Shown here: piece by piece, positions 48,671 to 57,340 of the stretch
Numbering within the stretch: the first letter of the stretch is position 1
How the letters are laid out: every line of letters starts with the position of its first letter
Assembly (NCBI RefSeq): GCF_002223055.1
Contig: NZ_NKFL01000004.1
Coordinates: 1,674,001-1,738,000, forward strand
DNA length: 64,000 bases
Direction of reading: 5' to 3'
Source: Burkholderia sp. HI2500
Lineage (GTDB): Bacteria > Pseudomonadota > Gammaproteobacteria > Burkholderiales > Burkholderiaceae
Program-made: the position numbers and the translations under genes
Notes under the pieces: model-generated
Told to the model about the DNA's origin: nothing
Databases searched by the model: none
The model's input: only the letters and a program-made list of their open reading frames with translations

Positions 48671-48698
48671 GATGAGGATGGTTATGCGGCTTTCAAGC
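48671..48698 (-). promoter_or_regulatory. Sigma-32 heat-shock promoter of clpB
   Basis: The minus strand has CTTGAAA (48692-48698), a 13-base spacer and CCTCATCT (48671-48678), one mismatch from the RpoH -10 consensus CCCCATNT. It lies 34 bases ahead of the clpB start. Confidence 0.87.
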
Positions 48699-48793
48699 GA
48701 AATTCGGGTTGATTCAGCGCAAAAATCGATGGATAACCTTGAAGCGGCCCCGGCACGGGCCATGGCCGGATCGAGACGCGCGGCGAGCGCGTA

Positions 48794-49309
48794 TCAGCCG
48801 GCCGTCGACGGCGGCTCGACGGACGCTGGTGCGTCTTCCGGCAAAGGCTCGGCGCGCAGGCGCACGACCGGGTGGATGCCGAGCAACGCGGCGAGCGGCG
48901 AAGCGGGCTCGATCAGTTCGCCGAGCGTGTGACGGTCGAGTTCGGCGAAAAATGCATCGCGCGCGGCCGCCAGCACGCCCTTCAGCCGGCAATGCGGCTC
49001 GATCACGCAGCCGCGCGATTCGCCCTCGGCCGAAAAGCAGCCAACCAGCGCGAAATCGCTCTCGGTCGCACGCACGACCTCGCCGACGGTCAGTTGCAAC
49101 GATTCCGGGAACAGCCGCAGCCCGCCATTGCGACCGCGGACGGTGTCGACCCACCCCAGCTCGCCGAGCTGCTGCACGACTTTCATCAGATGGTTCTTCG
49201 AGATGCCGTAGGCGTCCGAGATCTCCTGGATCGTAGCGAGCCCCTCGCCGCGCACGGCAAGGTACAGCATCACGCGCAGCGAATAGTCGGTGTAGTCGGT
49301 GAGTCTCAT
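48794..49309 (-). CDS. nsrR: Rrf2-family regulator, NsrR-like
   Basis: 171-residue Fe-S regulator. The winged helix-turn-helix (LATIQEISDAYGISKNHLMKVVQQLGELGWV, with RGRNGGLRL in the wing) matches NsrR. Three cysteines (Cys91, Cys101, Cys107) occupy the cluster-ligand zone, ending CVIEPHCRLKGVL as in NsrR proteins. The spacing Cys91-x9-Cys101 is wider than the x4 to x6 usually seen. A Pro/Glu tail extends the C-terminus. It is divergent from a truncated haemoglobin gene, supporting a nitric-oxide-sensing role. The symbol is by similarity. Confidence 0.82.
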   Translation of the reverse strand: MRLTDYTDYSLRVMLYLAVRGEGLATIQEISDAYGISKNHLMKVVQQLGELGWVDTVRGRNGGLRLFPESLQLTVGEVVRATESDFALVGCFSAEGESRGCVIEPHCRLKGVLAAARDAFFAELDRHTLGELIEPASPLAALLGIHPVVRLRAEPLPEDAPASVEPPSTAG

Positions 49310-49432
49310 GGGCGAATACGGAAAAAATCGATCGTGCCCCGATGACGTGAGCCGGGCCGACCGGGATGCGCACGAGGCCGGCTGACGGCCCTGCTCCGCG
49401 GCCCCGGGTTGCCGGGATGGCGCGCGCGCAAT

Positions 49433-49457
49433 AAGATGCGTGACACTTACACGTTTT
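49433..49457. promoter_or_regulatory. Possible NsrR operator between nsrR and the haemoglobin gene
   Basis: An imperfect inverted repeat, beginning AAGATGCGTG and ending ACACGTTTT, resembles the NsrR half-site AAGATGCATTT. Symmetry is partial, so the call is weak. The position between divergent genes fits. Confidence 0.35.
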
Positions 49458-49557
49458 TCAGGGGTGTTGGACGCTATTTTGCGTCAAAATTCGGCCGGTG
49501 TCCTACTCGATGCCCGCGCCGCCCCTGTCGTTGCCTATTTCTGCCGGCCCTTTTGCC

Positions 49558-50118
49558 ATGACCGTCCTGCCCGCCTCTCCCGATACCGCACCGGCCCGCC
49601 CACGCGACACCGAGCCGACCGAAGCGAACATCCGCGATCTCGTCTACGCGTTCTACGACCGCGTGCGCGCCGATCCGCTGCTCGGGCCCGTGTTCGACGC
49701 GAAGCTGGCCGGCCGCTGGGACGACCACCTGCCGAAGATGGTCACGTTCTGGTCGAGCCTCGTGCTCGGCACCAAGGGCTATCGCGGCAACGTGCAGCAG
49801 GCGCACCAGCCGCTCGACGGGATCGAGCCGGCCCATTTCAGCCGCTGGCTGTCGCTGTTCCTGAAGACCGTCGAGACGCGCTACGCGCCGCCCGCGGCGA
49901 TCCGCTTCATGGAGCCGGCGCTGCGGATCGCGCAGAGCCTCCAGTTGAGCCGGTTCGGCTGGGACTACCCGATTCCGCCCGAGCAGCAGGCGCTGCTCGA
50001 CGCGATCGCGCCGCGCCGTCGCGATGCAGGCGACGATCCGCACGCGTTGCCGTCGCGTGCCCGCGGCGAGCCGTTTCCGACGAAGATCATCGGGCGCAGC
50101 AGCGATCCGGACGCGTAA
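49558..50118 (+). CDS. Group III truncated haemoglobin
   Basis: Small haem protein of the 2/2 globin family (trHbIII, Ctb type), 186 residues from the ATG at 49558. The core (ANIRDLVYAFYDRVRADPLLGPVFDAKL, then DDHLPKMVTFWSSLVLGTKGYRGN and HFSRWLSLFLKTV) shows the aromatic and His residues around the haem. Such globins bind O2 or NO and are induced under nitrosative stress in Campylobacter. Starts at GTG 49498 or ATG 49510 are possible; none has a clear ribosome site. The C-terminal 35 residues are extra and polar. It is divergent from the NsrR-like gene. Confidence 0.85.
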   Translation: MTVLPASPDTAPARPRDTEPTEANIRDLVYAFYDRVRADPLLGPVFDAKLAGRWDDHLPKMVTFWSSLVLGTKGYRGNVQQAHQPLDGIEPAHFSRWLSLFLKTVETRYAPPAAIRFMEPALRIAQSLQLSRFGWDYPIPPEQQALLDAIAPRRRDAGDDPHALPSRARGEPFPTKIIGRSSDPDA

Positions 50119-50143
50119 CGGGCAGCCGTCACGCGCGACGCTT

Positions 50144-50165
50144 GGCGCTTATGCGGCATAGCGCC
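50144..50165. other. Small hairpin between the convergent globin and moaE genes
   Basis: GGCGCT and AGCGCC flank a 10-base loop in the 67-base convergent gap. No T-run, so only a weak terminator candidate. Confidence 0.3.
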
Positions 50166-50185
50166 GCACGCCCCTGACGCTGTGC

Positions 50186-50662
50186 TCAGCGCCGCGTATT
50201 GCCCGATTCGATGCCCCAGCGCGCGAGCGCGGCATCGTCGGTGCTGCGCGCATCGACCCAGCGCTCGCCATCCGGCGTCTTTTCCTTCTTCCAGAACGGC
50301 GCTTCGGTCTTCAGGTAGTCCATCACGAACTCGCACGACGCGAACGCATCGCCGCGGTGCGACGCCACCGTTGCGACCATCACGATCTGGTCGAGCGGCA
50401 AGAGCCTGCCGACGCGGTGCACGATCGCGACGTCGATGCCCGGCCAGCGCCGGCCGGCCTCGGCGGCAATCTTCTCGAGCGCCTTCTCGGTCATCCCCGG
50501 ATAGTGCTCGAGCTCCATCGCGGCCACCGAATCGCCTTCGTTCAGGTCGCGCACCGTGCCGACGAAGCACGCGACCGCGCCGATCTTCGGGTTGCGCGCA
50601 CGCAATGCCGCGACCTCGGCGTTCAGGTCGAAGTCGTCGGTCTGGATTCGTACCGTTGCCAT
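50186..50662 (-). CDS. moaE: MoaE, molybdopterin synthase large subunit
   Basis: Catalytic subunit that converts precursor Z (cPMP) to molybdopterin with sulfur carried by MoaD. The 158-residue sequence has GAVACFVGTVRDLNEGD, LELEHYPGMTEKAL-type core (MELEHYPGMTEK), HRVGRLLPLDQIV and the catalytic-Lys region YLKTEAPFWKKE. GAGG 8 bases upstream supports the ATG at 50662; GTG at 50671 directly after the moaD stop is an alternative. Last gene of the moeA-moaD-moaE set. Confidence 0.95.
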   Translation of the reverse strand: MATVRIQTDDFDLNAEVAALRARNPKIGAVACFVGTVRDLNEGDSVAAMELEHYPGMTEKALEKIAAEAGRRWPGIDVAIVHRVGRLLPLDQIVMVATVASHRGDAFASCEFVMDYLKTEAPFWKKEKTPDGERWVDARSTDDAALARWGIESGNTRR

Positions 50663-50672
50663 CGCCGGCACC

Positions 50673-50930
50673 TCACCCGCCCGTCACCGGCGGAAAGAAC
50701 GCGACTTCGCAGCCTTCGGTGAGCCGCGTGTCGGGATCGGTCATTTCGTGATTGCACGCCATGCGCAGTGCGCGCCCTTCCGAGAGTGTCTCGGCCCACG
50801 CCCCGCCGCGCACGCGTAGCCACGCGCGGACATCGCCCACGGTCGTGACGCTGTCCGGCACGTCGGCCTGCTCGTCGGCAACACCCAGTGCCTCGCGTAC
50901 GCTTGCAAAAAATTTCAGTTGAATCTTCAT
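50673..50930 (-). CDS. moaD: MoaD, molybdopterin synthase sulfur carrier
   Basis: 85-residue ubiquitin-fold protein ending in the obligatory Gly-Gly (FFPPVTGG), which is thiocarboxylated to deliver sulfur to MoaE. The N-terminal strand MKIQLKFFASVREALG is typical. It lies 19 bases after moeA and 10 bases before moaE. Confidence 0.95.
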   Translation of the reverse strand: MKIQLKFFASVREALGVADEQADVPDSVTTVGDVRAWLRVRGGAWAETLSEGRALRMACNHEMTDPDTRLTEGCEVAFFPPVTGG

Positions 50931-50949
50931 GGTTCGGGAAGCCGTCGCG

Positions 50950-52197
50950 TTACGACAGCAGTTCGGAAAACGGAATGAAACGCACGGTCTCGCCGGCGCT
51001 GATCGCGTGCTGCGGCGGATTGTCGATCAGGCCATCGCCCCACACCGTCGACGTCAGCACGGCCGAGCTCTGGTTCGGGAACAGGTCGAGGCCGCCGGCC
51101 GCGTTGACGCGCGCACGCAGGAATTCGTTGCGCCGGTCGCCCTTGTGTTGCGAAAAGTCGGCACGCAGCGACAGCGCGCGCGGTGCGACGTCGCGCACGC
51201 CGGACAGGCGCAGCAGGAACGGCCGCACGAACAGCAGGAACGTGACGAAGCTCGACACCGGGTTGCCGGGCAGCCCGATGAAGTGCGCATCGGGGCGTTC
51301 GTCGCCACGGCGCACCGCGCCGTACGCAAGCGGCTTGCCGGGCTTCATCGCGATCTGCCACAGCGCGAGCCGCCCTTCGGCCTCGACGGCCGGCTTCACG
51401 TGATCCTCGTCGCCGACCGACACGCCGCCGCTCGTCAGGATCACGTCGTGATCGCGTGCAGCCTCGCGCAGCGTGTCGCGCGTCGCGGCGAGCGAATCGG
51501 GCACGATCCCGTAGTCGGTCACGTGGCAGCCGAGCCGCTCCAGCAGCCCGCGCAGCGTGAAGCGGTTCGAGTTGTAGATCGCGCCGGGCTTCAGCGGCTC
51601 GCCCGGCATCGTCAGTTCGTCGCCGGTGAAGAACACCGCAACGCGAATCCGCCGCGCAACCGGCAACTGCGCACAGCCGACCGAGGCGGCCAGGCCGAGC
51701 GCCTGCGGCGTGAGCCGCGTGCCGGCGGGCAGGATCACCGAGCCCTGCCGGATATCCGCGCCCTGCGCGGTGATCCATTCACCGGCCTTCGGCGTGTGCA
51801 GGATCTCGACTGCATCGCCGTCGGCCGACGTCTGTTCCTGCATCACGACGGCGTCGGCGCCCGGCGGCACCGTCGCGCCGGTGAAGATCCGTGCGGCCGT
51901 GCCGGCTGCGAGCGGCGCGGCCGGATGACCGGCCGGAATACGCTGCGACACCGGCAAACGCCGCTCGCCATGCAGCAGATCGGCGACGCGCACCGCATAG
52001 CCGTCCATCGCGCTCGTATGCATCGGCGGCACGTCGAGCGGCGAGCTCACGTCGGCCGTCAGCACGCGGCCGAGCGCGTCGAGCGTGGCGACGGTTTCGG
52101 CGCCGGGCAACGGCTTCGCGGCATCGAGCAGCGCGGCGAGCGCCTCGGCGGTCGACAGCATCGGCGCGCGCGGCGCCGCGGGATTCGGGTTCGACAT
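50950..52197 (-). CDS. moeA: MoeA, molybdopterin molybdenumtransferase
   Basis: Inserts molybdate into adenylylated molybdopterin. The 415-residue protein contains the MDGYAVR motif near residue 65, the nucleotide-fold motif DVILTSGGVSVGDEDHVK, and GLPGNPVSSFVTFLLFVRPFLL. The gene starts the moeA-moaD-moaE set, downstream of thrC and separated from it by a terminator. Confidence 0.95.
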   Translation of the reverse strand: MSNPNPAAPRAPMLSTAEALAALLDAAKPLPGAETVATLDALGRVLTADVSSPLDVPPMHTSAMDGYAVRVADLLHGERRLPVSQRIPAGHPAAPLAAGTAARIFTGATVPPGADAVVMQEQTSADGDAVEILHTPKAGEWITAQGADIRQGSVILPAGTRLTPQALGLAASVGCAQLPVARRIRVAVFFTGDELTMPGEPLKPGAIYNSNRFTLRGLLERLGCHVTDYGIVPDSLAATRDTLREAARDHDVILTSGGVSVGDEDHVKPAVEAEGRLALWQIAMKPGKPLAYGAVRRGDERPDAHFIGLPGNPVSSFVTFLLFVRPFLLRLSGVRDVAPRALSLRADFSQHKGDRRNEFLRARVNAAGGLDLFPNQSSAVLTSTVWGDGLIDNPPQHAISAGETVRFIPFSELLS

Positions 52198-52231
52198 CGA
52201 TGGAATCGGGGATCGTTGGATTCAATACGTC

Positions 52232-52237
52232 ATTGTA
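52232..52237 (-). promoter_or_regulatory. Candidate -10 box for moeA-moaD-moaE
   Basis: Minus-strand TACAAT lies 34 bases before the moeA start, downstream of the thrC terminator. The -35 position is GC-rich and does not match well. Confidence 0.45.
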
Positions 52238-52360
52238 GCGACGCCGTCGCGCGGGCGCGCGATATGGCCGACATGCGGAAACTGTGATTCGCGCGAGCAC
52301 GCCGGTCTGACACTTGTTTCGGTGTAGCGCGTCGATAGCCGCGCGGCACCGCCAAACGAA

Positions 52361-52405
52361 ACGGCCGAAACCCCGATCCGTTCGACGAATCGGCGTTCCG
52401 GCCGT
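52361..52405 (-). terminator. Likely terminator after thrC
   Basis: ACGGCCG and CGGCCGT (leftward) flank a 31-base loop with an inner imperfect stem, and are followed by TTTCGTTT. It lies 34 bases past the thrC stop. The T-tract is interrupted, so strength is moderate. Confidence 0.6.
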
Positions 52406-52439
52406 CCTGCTCAACCGGGCCCGCAGGCCCGGCCGTGCG

Positions 52440-53891
52440 TCATGCGCCCGTATGGGCGGCGATGAAGTCCTTCACCTGCTGCGCGTCGGCCTTCACGACC
52501 TCGAAACGCTGCGGCAGCGCCTCGAGACCGTCGAATGCGGCCGGCCGCTCGGCTTCGCGATCGAGTGCTTCGCGAATCGTTTCGCCGAACTTGATCGGCT
52601 GCGCCGTCTCGAGCACGACCATCGGCACGCCCGCGTCGAGATGCTCGCGCGCGACTTTCACGCCGTCGGCCGTATGCGTGTCGATCATCGTGTCGTAGCG
52701 CGAGAACACGTCGCGGATCGTCGCGATGCGATCCGCGTGGCTGCTGCGGCCCGACACGAAACCGAACTCGGCGACGCGCGAGAAATCGCCGCTCGCCGCG
52801 AGATCGAAGCCGCCCTTCTCCTCGACGTCGCGGAACAGCTGCATCACGCGCGCCGGATCGCGGCCGAGCAGGTCGAACACGAAGCGCTCGAAGTTCGACG
52901 CCTTCGAGATGTCCATGCTCGGGCTGCTCGTGTGATAGGTGTTCTCGGCGCTGCGCACGCGATACGCGCCCGTGCGGAAGAACTCGTCGAGCACGTCGTT
53001 CTCGTTGGTCGCGACCACGAGCTTCGCGATCGGCAACCCCATCATCCGCGCGATGTGGCCTGCGCAGACATTGCCGAAGTTGCCCGACGGCACCGTGAAC
53101 GACACGCGCTCGTCATTCGACCGGGTGGCCGCGAAGTAACCCTTGAAGTAGTACACGACCTGCGCGACGACACGTGCCCAGTTGATCGAGTTGACCGTGC
53201 CGATCTTCTGCTGCGCCTTGAACGCGTGATCGTTCGACACGGCCTTCACGATGTCCTGGCAATCGTCGAACACGCCTTCGACCGCGAGGTTGAAGATGTT
53301 CGGATCCTGCAGACTGAACATCTGGGCCGTCTGGAACGCGCTCATCTTCTTGTGCGGCGACAGCATGAACACGCGCACGCCGGCCTTGCCGCGCATCGCG
53401 TATTCGGCCGCGCTGCCCGTGTCGCCGGACGTCGCGCCGAGAATGTTCAGCGACTGCCCGTGCTTCGCGAGCGTGTACTCGAACAGGTTGCCGAGCAACT
53501 GCATCGCCATGTCCTTGAACGCGAGCGTCGGGCCGTTCGACAGTTCGAGCAGCGAGATCGGCGCGCCGTTCTCGGTGCCGAGCGTCTTCAGCGGCGTGAT
53601 GTCGGACGCGTTCTCGCCATGGCGCGTGTTGCGGTACACGTCGGCCGTGTACGTGCGGCGCGTGATCGCGCGCAGGTCGTCGGCCGGCACGTCGTCGCAG
53701 AACTTCGACAGGATCTCGAACGCGAGATCCGCGTACGACAGCGTGCGCCAGCGCGCGAGCTCGTCGGCGGACACCGTCGGATACTCGGCCGGCAGGTAGA
53801 GCCCGCCGTCCTTCGCAAGACCGCCGAGCAGGATGTCGGAGAACGTGTGGCGCTCGCCGATGCCGGCGCCGCGCGTGGAGATGTAGTTCAT
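52440..53891 (-). CDS. thrC: Threonine synthase
   Basis: PLP enzyme converting phosphohomoserine to threonine. The PLP lysine is K126 in GPTLAFKDMAMQ, the SGNFGN phosphate-binding loop is present (TVPSGNFGNVCAGHIARMMG), and the N-terminus MNYISTRGAGIGERHTFSDILLGGLAKDGGLYLP is that of the long (type I, E. coli-like) form. Length is 483. It lies 12 bases downstream of hom. A homoserine kinase gene is not in this cluster and must be elsewhere. Confidence 0.96.
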   Translation of the reverse strand: MNYISTRGAGIGERHTFSDILLGGLAKDGGLYLPAEYPTVSADELARWRTLSYADLAFEILSKFCDDVPADDLRAITRRTYTADVYRNTRHGENASDITPLKTLGTENGAPISLLELSNGPTLAFKDMAMQLLGNLFEYTLAKHGQSLNILGATSGDTGSAAEYAMRGKAGVRVFMLSPHKKMSAFQTAQMFSLQDPNIFNLAVEGVFDDCQDIVKAVSNDHAFKAQQKIGTVNSINWARVVAQVVYYFKGYFAATRSNDERVSFTVPSGNFGNVCAGHIARMMGLPIAKLVVATNENDVLDEFFRTGAYRVRSAENTYHTSSPSMDISKASNFERFVFDLLGRDPARVMQLFRDVEEKGGFDLAASGDFSRVAEFGFVSGRSSHADRIATIRDVFSRYDTMIDTHTADGVKVAREHLDAGVPMVVLETAQPIKFGETIREALDREAERPAAFDGLEALPQRFEVVKADAQQVKDFIAAHTGA

Positions 53892-53903
53892 GTCGCCCTC
53901 AGC

Positions 53904-55232
53904 TCAGTTCAGCGCTTCCATGCGCAGCTTCGTCACCTTCGACACGACCGTCGCGAGGCTCTCGATTTGCGCGATCGCCGCATTGACGTTCTTCTCGACC
54001 GTTTCGTGCGTGATCAGGATGATGTCGGTTTCGCCGTTCGCACCGTCGACCTGCTCCGACTCCTTCTGCAGCAACGCGTCGATCGAGATGCCCGATTCGG
54101 CGAGGATGCGCGTGATCGCGGCCAGCACGCCGGTCTGGTCGGCAACGCGCAGGCGCAGGTAGTAGCCGCTCGTCACTTCCTCGATCGGCAAGATCGGCGT
54201 GTTCGACAGGCTGTCGGGCTGGAACGCGAGGTGCGGCACGCGATGCTCGGGGTCCGCCGTGTGCAGGCGCGTGACGTCGACGAGATCCGCGACCACGGCC
54301 GATGCGGTCGGCTCCGCGCCCGCGCCCTTGCCGTAGTACAGCGTCGTGCCGACCGCATCGCCGTGCACGACGACCGCGTTCATCGCGCCTTCGACGTTCG
54401 CGAGCAGGCGCTTCTCCGGGATCAGCGTCGGATGCACGCGCAGCTCGATGCCGTTTTCGGCGCGGCGCGTGATGCCGAGCAGCTTGATCCGGTAGCCGAG
54501 TTCTTCCGCGTAGCGGATGTCGGTCGCGTCGAGCTTGCTGATGCCCTCGACGTACGCGCGCTCGAACTGCACCGGCACGCCGAACGCGATCGCGCTCATG
54601 ATCGTCGCCTTGTGCGCGGCGTCGACGCCTTCGATGTCGAAGGTCGGATCGGCTTCCGCGTAGCCGAGCTCCTGCGCCGCCTTCAGCGCGGTCGCGAAGT
54701 CGAGCCCGCGATCGCGCATTTCCGACAGGATGTAGTTGGTCGTGCCGTTGATGATGCCCGCGATGTACTGGATGCGGTTCGCGGTCAGGCCTTCGCGCAG
54801 CGCCTTGATGATCGGGATGCCGCCGGCGACGGCCGCCTCGAACGCGACCATCACGCCCTTCGCGCGCGCGGCCTCGAAGATCTCGGTGCCGTGCACCGCG
54901 AGCAGCGCCTTGTTGGCCGTCACGACGTGCTTGCCGTTCGCGATCGCGCGCAGCACGAGCTCGCGCGCGATGCCCGTGCCGCCGATCATCTCGGCGATGA
55001 TCGCGATCGACGGATCATCGACGACCGAATTGAAATCGTCGGTGATCTGCGCGGCGCCGGCATCGCCGCCGAGCGCAGCCAGCGCCTTCGCCGGGTTACG
55101 CACCGCAATGCGCGTCACCTCGATGCCGCGCCCCGCGCGTCGCTTGATTTCTTCCTGGTTGCGGCCCAGCACCGTGAAGGTGCCGCTGCCCACCGTGCCG
55201 AAGCCCAACAGGCCAACTTTGATCGGTTCCAT
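53904..55232 (-). CDS. hom: Homoserine dehydrogenase
   Basis: Reduces aspartate semialdehyde to homoserine for threonine and methionine. The NAD(P) motif GLLGFGTVGSGT begins the protein, and the catalytic region has GGIPIIKALREGLTANRIQYIAGIINGTTNYIL. A C-terminal ACT domain (YYLRLRVADQTGVLAAITRILAESGISIDALLQ) gives threonine feedback control. It is monofunctional (442 residues), with no aspartokinase domain. The ATG at 55232 is chosen at the start of homology. It is followed closely by thrC. Confidence 0.96.
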   Translation of the reverse strand: MEPIKVGLLGFGTVGSGTFTVLGRNQEEIKRRAGRGIEVTRIAVRNPAKALAALGGDAGAAQITDDFNSVVDDPSIAIIAEMIGGTGIARELVLRAIANGKHVVTANKALLAVHGTEIFEAARAKGVMVAFEAAVAGGIPIIKALREGLTANRIQYIAGIINGTTNYILSEMRDRGLDFATALKAAQELGYAEADPTFDIEGVDAAHKATIMSAIAFGVPVQFERAYVEGISKLDATDIRYAEELGYRIKLLGITRRAENGIELRVHPTLIPEKRLLANVEGAMNAVVVHGDAVGTTLYYGKGAGAEPTASAVVADLVDVTRLHTADPEHRVPHLAFQPDSLSNTPILPIEEVTSGYYLRLRVADQTGVLAAITRILAESGISIDALLQKESEQVDGANGETDIILITHETVEKNVNAAIAQIESLATVVSKVTKLRMEALN

Positions 55233-55285
55233 GCTGCGTGTGATCGAATGAGTAAGAATTAGTGAGTTCCGTGTGGCCGTGCCGC

Positions 55286-56524
55286 TCAGGCCGAATGGCG
55301 CTTGCGGTAGCCGTCGAGGAAGCGTGCGATCCGGTTGATCGAATCGGTCAGGTCGTCGAGATTCGGCAGGAAGACCACGCGGAAGTGATCCGGCGTCGTC
55401 CAGTTGAAGCCCGTGCCCTGTACGAGCAATACGCGCTCCTCGAGCAGCAGGTCGAGAATGAACTGCTGGTCGTTCTGGATCGGATAGAGCTTCGGGTCGA
55501 GGCGCGGGAACATGTACAGCGCGGCCTGCGGCTTCACGCAGGTCACGCCCGGGATCGACGTGAGCATGTCGTACGCGAGCTCGCGCTGCTTGTACAGGCG
55601 CCCGCTCGGCACGATCAGCTCGTTGATGCTCTGGTAGCCGCCGAGCGCCGTCTGGATCGCGAACTGCCCGGGCACGTTCGCGCACAGGCGCATCGACGAC
55701 AGGATGCCGAGCCCCTCGAGATAATCCTTCGCGTGCCGGCGGTTGTCACCGCCGAGGCCCGACACGGCCATCCAGCCCGCGCGATAGCCGCACGAGCGAT
55801 AGCTCTTCGACAGGCTGTTGAACGTGACGGTGATCACGTCCTCCGACAGCGAACCCAGCGCCGTGTGCTCGAGGCCGTCGTAGACGATCTTGTCGTACAC
55901 CTCGTCGGCGAACACGATCAGCCCGTGCTGGCGCGCGATCTCGAGCAGCTCGAGCAGCAATTCGTCCGAATAAAGCGCGCCCGTCGGGTTGTTCGGGTTG
56001 ATCACGACGAGCGCCTTCGTGTTCGGCGTGATCTTGCGGCGGATGTCGTCGAGATCGGGCATCCACGCGTTCTGCTCGTCGCAGACGTAATGCACCGGCG
56101 TGCCGCCCGACAGGCTGACCGCCGCCGTCCACAGCGGGTAGTCGGGCGCGGGCAGCAGCACTTCGTCGCCGTCGTTCAGCAGCGCCTGGGTCGCCATCAC
56201 GATCAGCTCGGACGCGCCGTTGCCGATGTAGATGTCGTCGAGGCCGACGCCCACGACGCCCTTTTCCTGCGTGTAGTGCATCACGGCCTTGCGCGCCGAG
56301 AACACGCCCTTCGAATCCGAATAGCCGGACGACGTCGGCAGGTTGCGGATCATGTCCTGGATGATCTCGTCCGGCGCGTCGAAACCGAACGGCGCGAGGT
56401 TGCCGATGTTCAGCTTGATGATGCGGTGGCCTTCTTCCTCGAGGCGCTTCGCGTGCTCGAGCACCGGGCCACGGATGTCGTAGCAGACGTTGAGCAGCTT
56501 GTTCGACTTCTGAATCGGTTTCAC
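55286..56524 (-). CDS. AlaA/AlaC-type pyridoxal-phosphate aminotransferase
   Basis: Class I/II aminotransferase of 412 residues. The PLP-binding lysine is in NSLSKSYRSCGYRAGW, the NPNNPTGALYSDELL loop is present, and the N-terminal KLNIGNLAPFGFDAP matches the AlaA (alanine-pyruvate) group. Genes of this type precede hom-thrC in many betaproteobacteria. It probably makes alanine, or supplies amino groups in the aspartate family. It is the first gene of a leftward aat-hom-thrC unit. The 317-base gap upstream contains a divergent promoter. Confidence 0.92.
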   Translation of the reverse strand: MKPIQKSNKLLNVCYDIRGPVLEHAKRLEEEGHRIIKLNIGNLAPFGFDAPDEIIQDMIRNLPTSSGYSDSKGVFSARKAVMHYTQEKGVVGVGLDDIYIGNGASELIVMATQALLNDGDEVLLPAPDYPLWTAAVSLSGGTPVHYVCDEQNAWMPDLDDIRRKITPNTKALVVINPNNPTGALYSDELLLELLEIARQHGLIVFADEVYDKIVYDGLEHTALGSLSEDVITVTFNSLSKSYRSCGYRAGWMAVSGLGGDNRRHAKDYLEGLGILSSMRLCANVPGQFAIQTALGGYQSINELIVPSGRLYKQRELAYDMLTSIPGVTCVKPQAALYMFPRLDPKLYPIQNDQQFILDLLLEERVLLVQGTGFNWTTPDHFRVVFLPNLDDLTDSINRIARFLDGYRKRHSA

Positions 56525-56685
56525 GACGACACGGTTCCTGGGTTGGCCTTGCGGCCGGGGGACGGGATCAAAACTGGAAAGCGGCCGGTCTGTGCGCGCT
56601 GTCTAGACTGGGGGAAAAAGCGGGCGGTCGGGCGCGGCTTGTGGCGACGCGCGACGCAAGTGGCGCCCGGGGGCGACCAAAAAGT

Positions 56686-56691
56686 TATAAT
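56686..56691 (+). promoter_or_regulatory. -10 box upstream of the Mth938-domain gene
   Basis: A perfect TATAAT lies in an A/T-rich patch of an otherwise GC-rich 317-base gap (56525-56841). The -35 zone is GC-rich and unclear. It would start a transcript that may run on into arnT. Confidence 0.5.
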
Positions 56692-56841
56692 TTAGCGGAT
56701 TTTGGCTGACTTTCGCAATGCACCATAGCCGCGCCGGGCCCGCGCCGTCAGGCGTCCCGCGTGCCCGGGCAAGCGAAACCGGCCATCCGGGCCCGTGTGG
56801 CCCTGCGATACATTCCCCCTACGGAACCGCGGAATACCGAT

Positions 56842-57216
56842 TTGAAACTGCACCAGGACACGAGCGGCGCGCTCAACACCGTCACCGGCTACGGCCCCGA
56901 TTATGTCGACGTCAATCTCGAACGCCATGAAACGAGCGTCATCGTGCTGCCCGGCGCGCCGGTCCAGGCATGGCCCGTGTCGTCGTTCGACGCGCTCGCG
57001 CCCGAGCATTTCGCGATGCTGCTCGACCCGACACCCGAACTCGTGATCTTCGGCAGCGGCGCGCGGCTGCGCTTCCCGCACCCGCGGCTCGTCGCGGCGC
57101 TCACGGCGAAGCGGATCGGCGTCGAGACGATGGATTTCCAGGCGGCCTGCCGCACCTACAACATCCTGATGGCCGAGGGCCGCAAAGTCGCCGCCGCGCT
57201 CTTAATTGAACGTTAA
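56842..57216 (+). CDS. Mth938-like domain protein
   Basis: 124-residue protein of the Mth938/NDUFAF3 superfamily (DUF498). The characteristic YGPDYVDVNLERHETSVIVLPG start, PELVIFGSGARLRFPHPRLVAAL core and GVETMDFQAACRTYNILMAEGRKVAAALL end are all present. The human relative assists complex I assembly; bacterial roles are unproven. TTG at 56842 (read as Met, then KLHQDTSG) is chosen because conservation starts there. The longer frame upstream has low similarity to anything expected. It lies 124 bases ahead of arnT. Confidence 0.85.
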   Translation: MKLHQDTSGALNTVTGYGPDYVDVNLERHETSVIVLPGAPVQAWPVSSFDALAPEHFAMLLDPTPELVIFGSGARLRFPHPRLVAALTAKRIGVETMDFQAACRTYNILMAEGRKVAAALLIER

Positions 57217-57340
57217 TCCCGGATGCGGTAAAACTCGGGCCGGCGCAGCGGGTCGATCCCCCGGATCGGCCCGGCCAGGCCGCCCGCCCCCGGCGCAACC
57301 CGCCGGCGGCCCGTCACAATAACCAACAGGCTGAAAATCC

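Noticed and set aside
48738..48745. CTTGAAG followed by CCCC on the plus strand, resembling another sigma-32 promoter
   Set aside because: The spacing to CCCC is far too short and no rightward gene follows; chance similarity.
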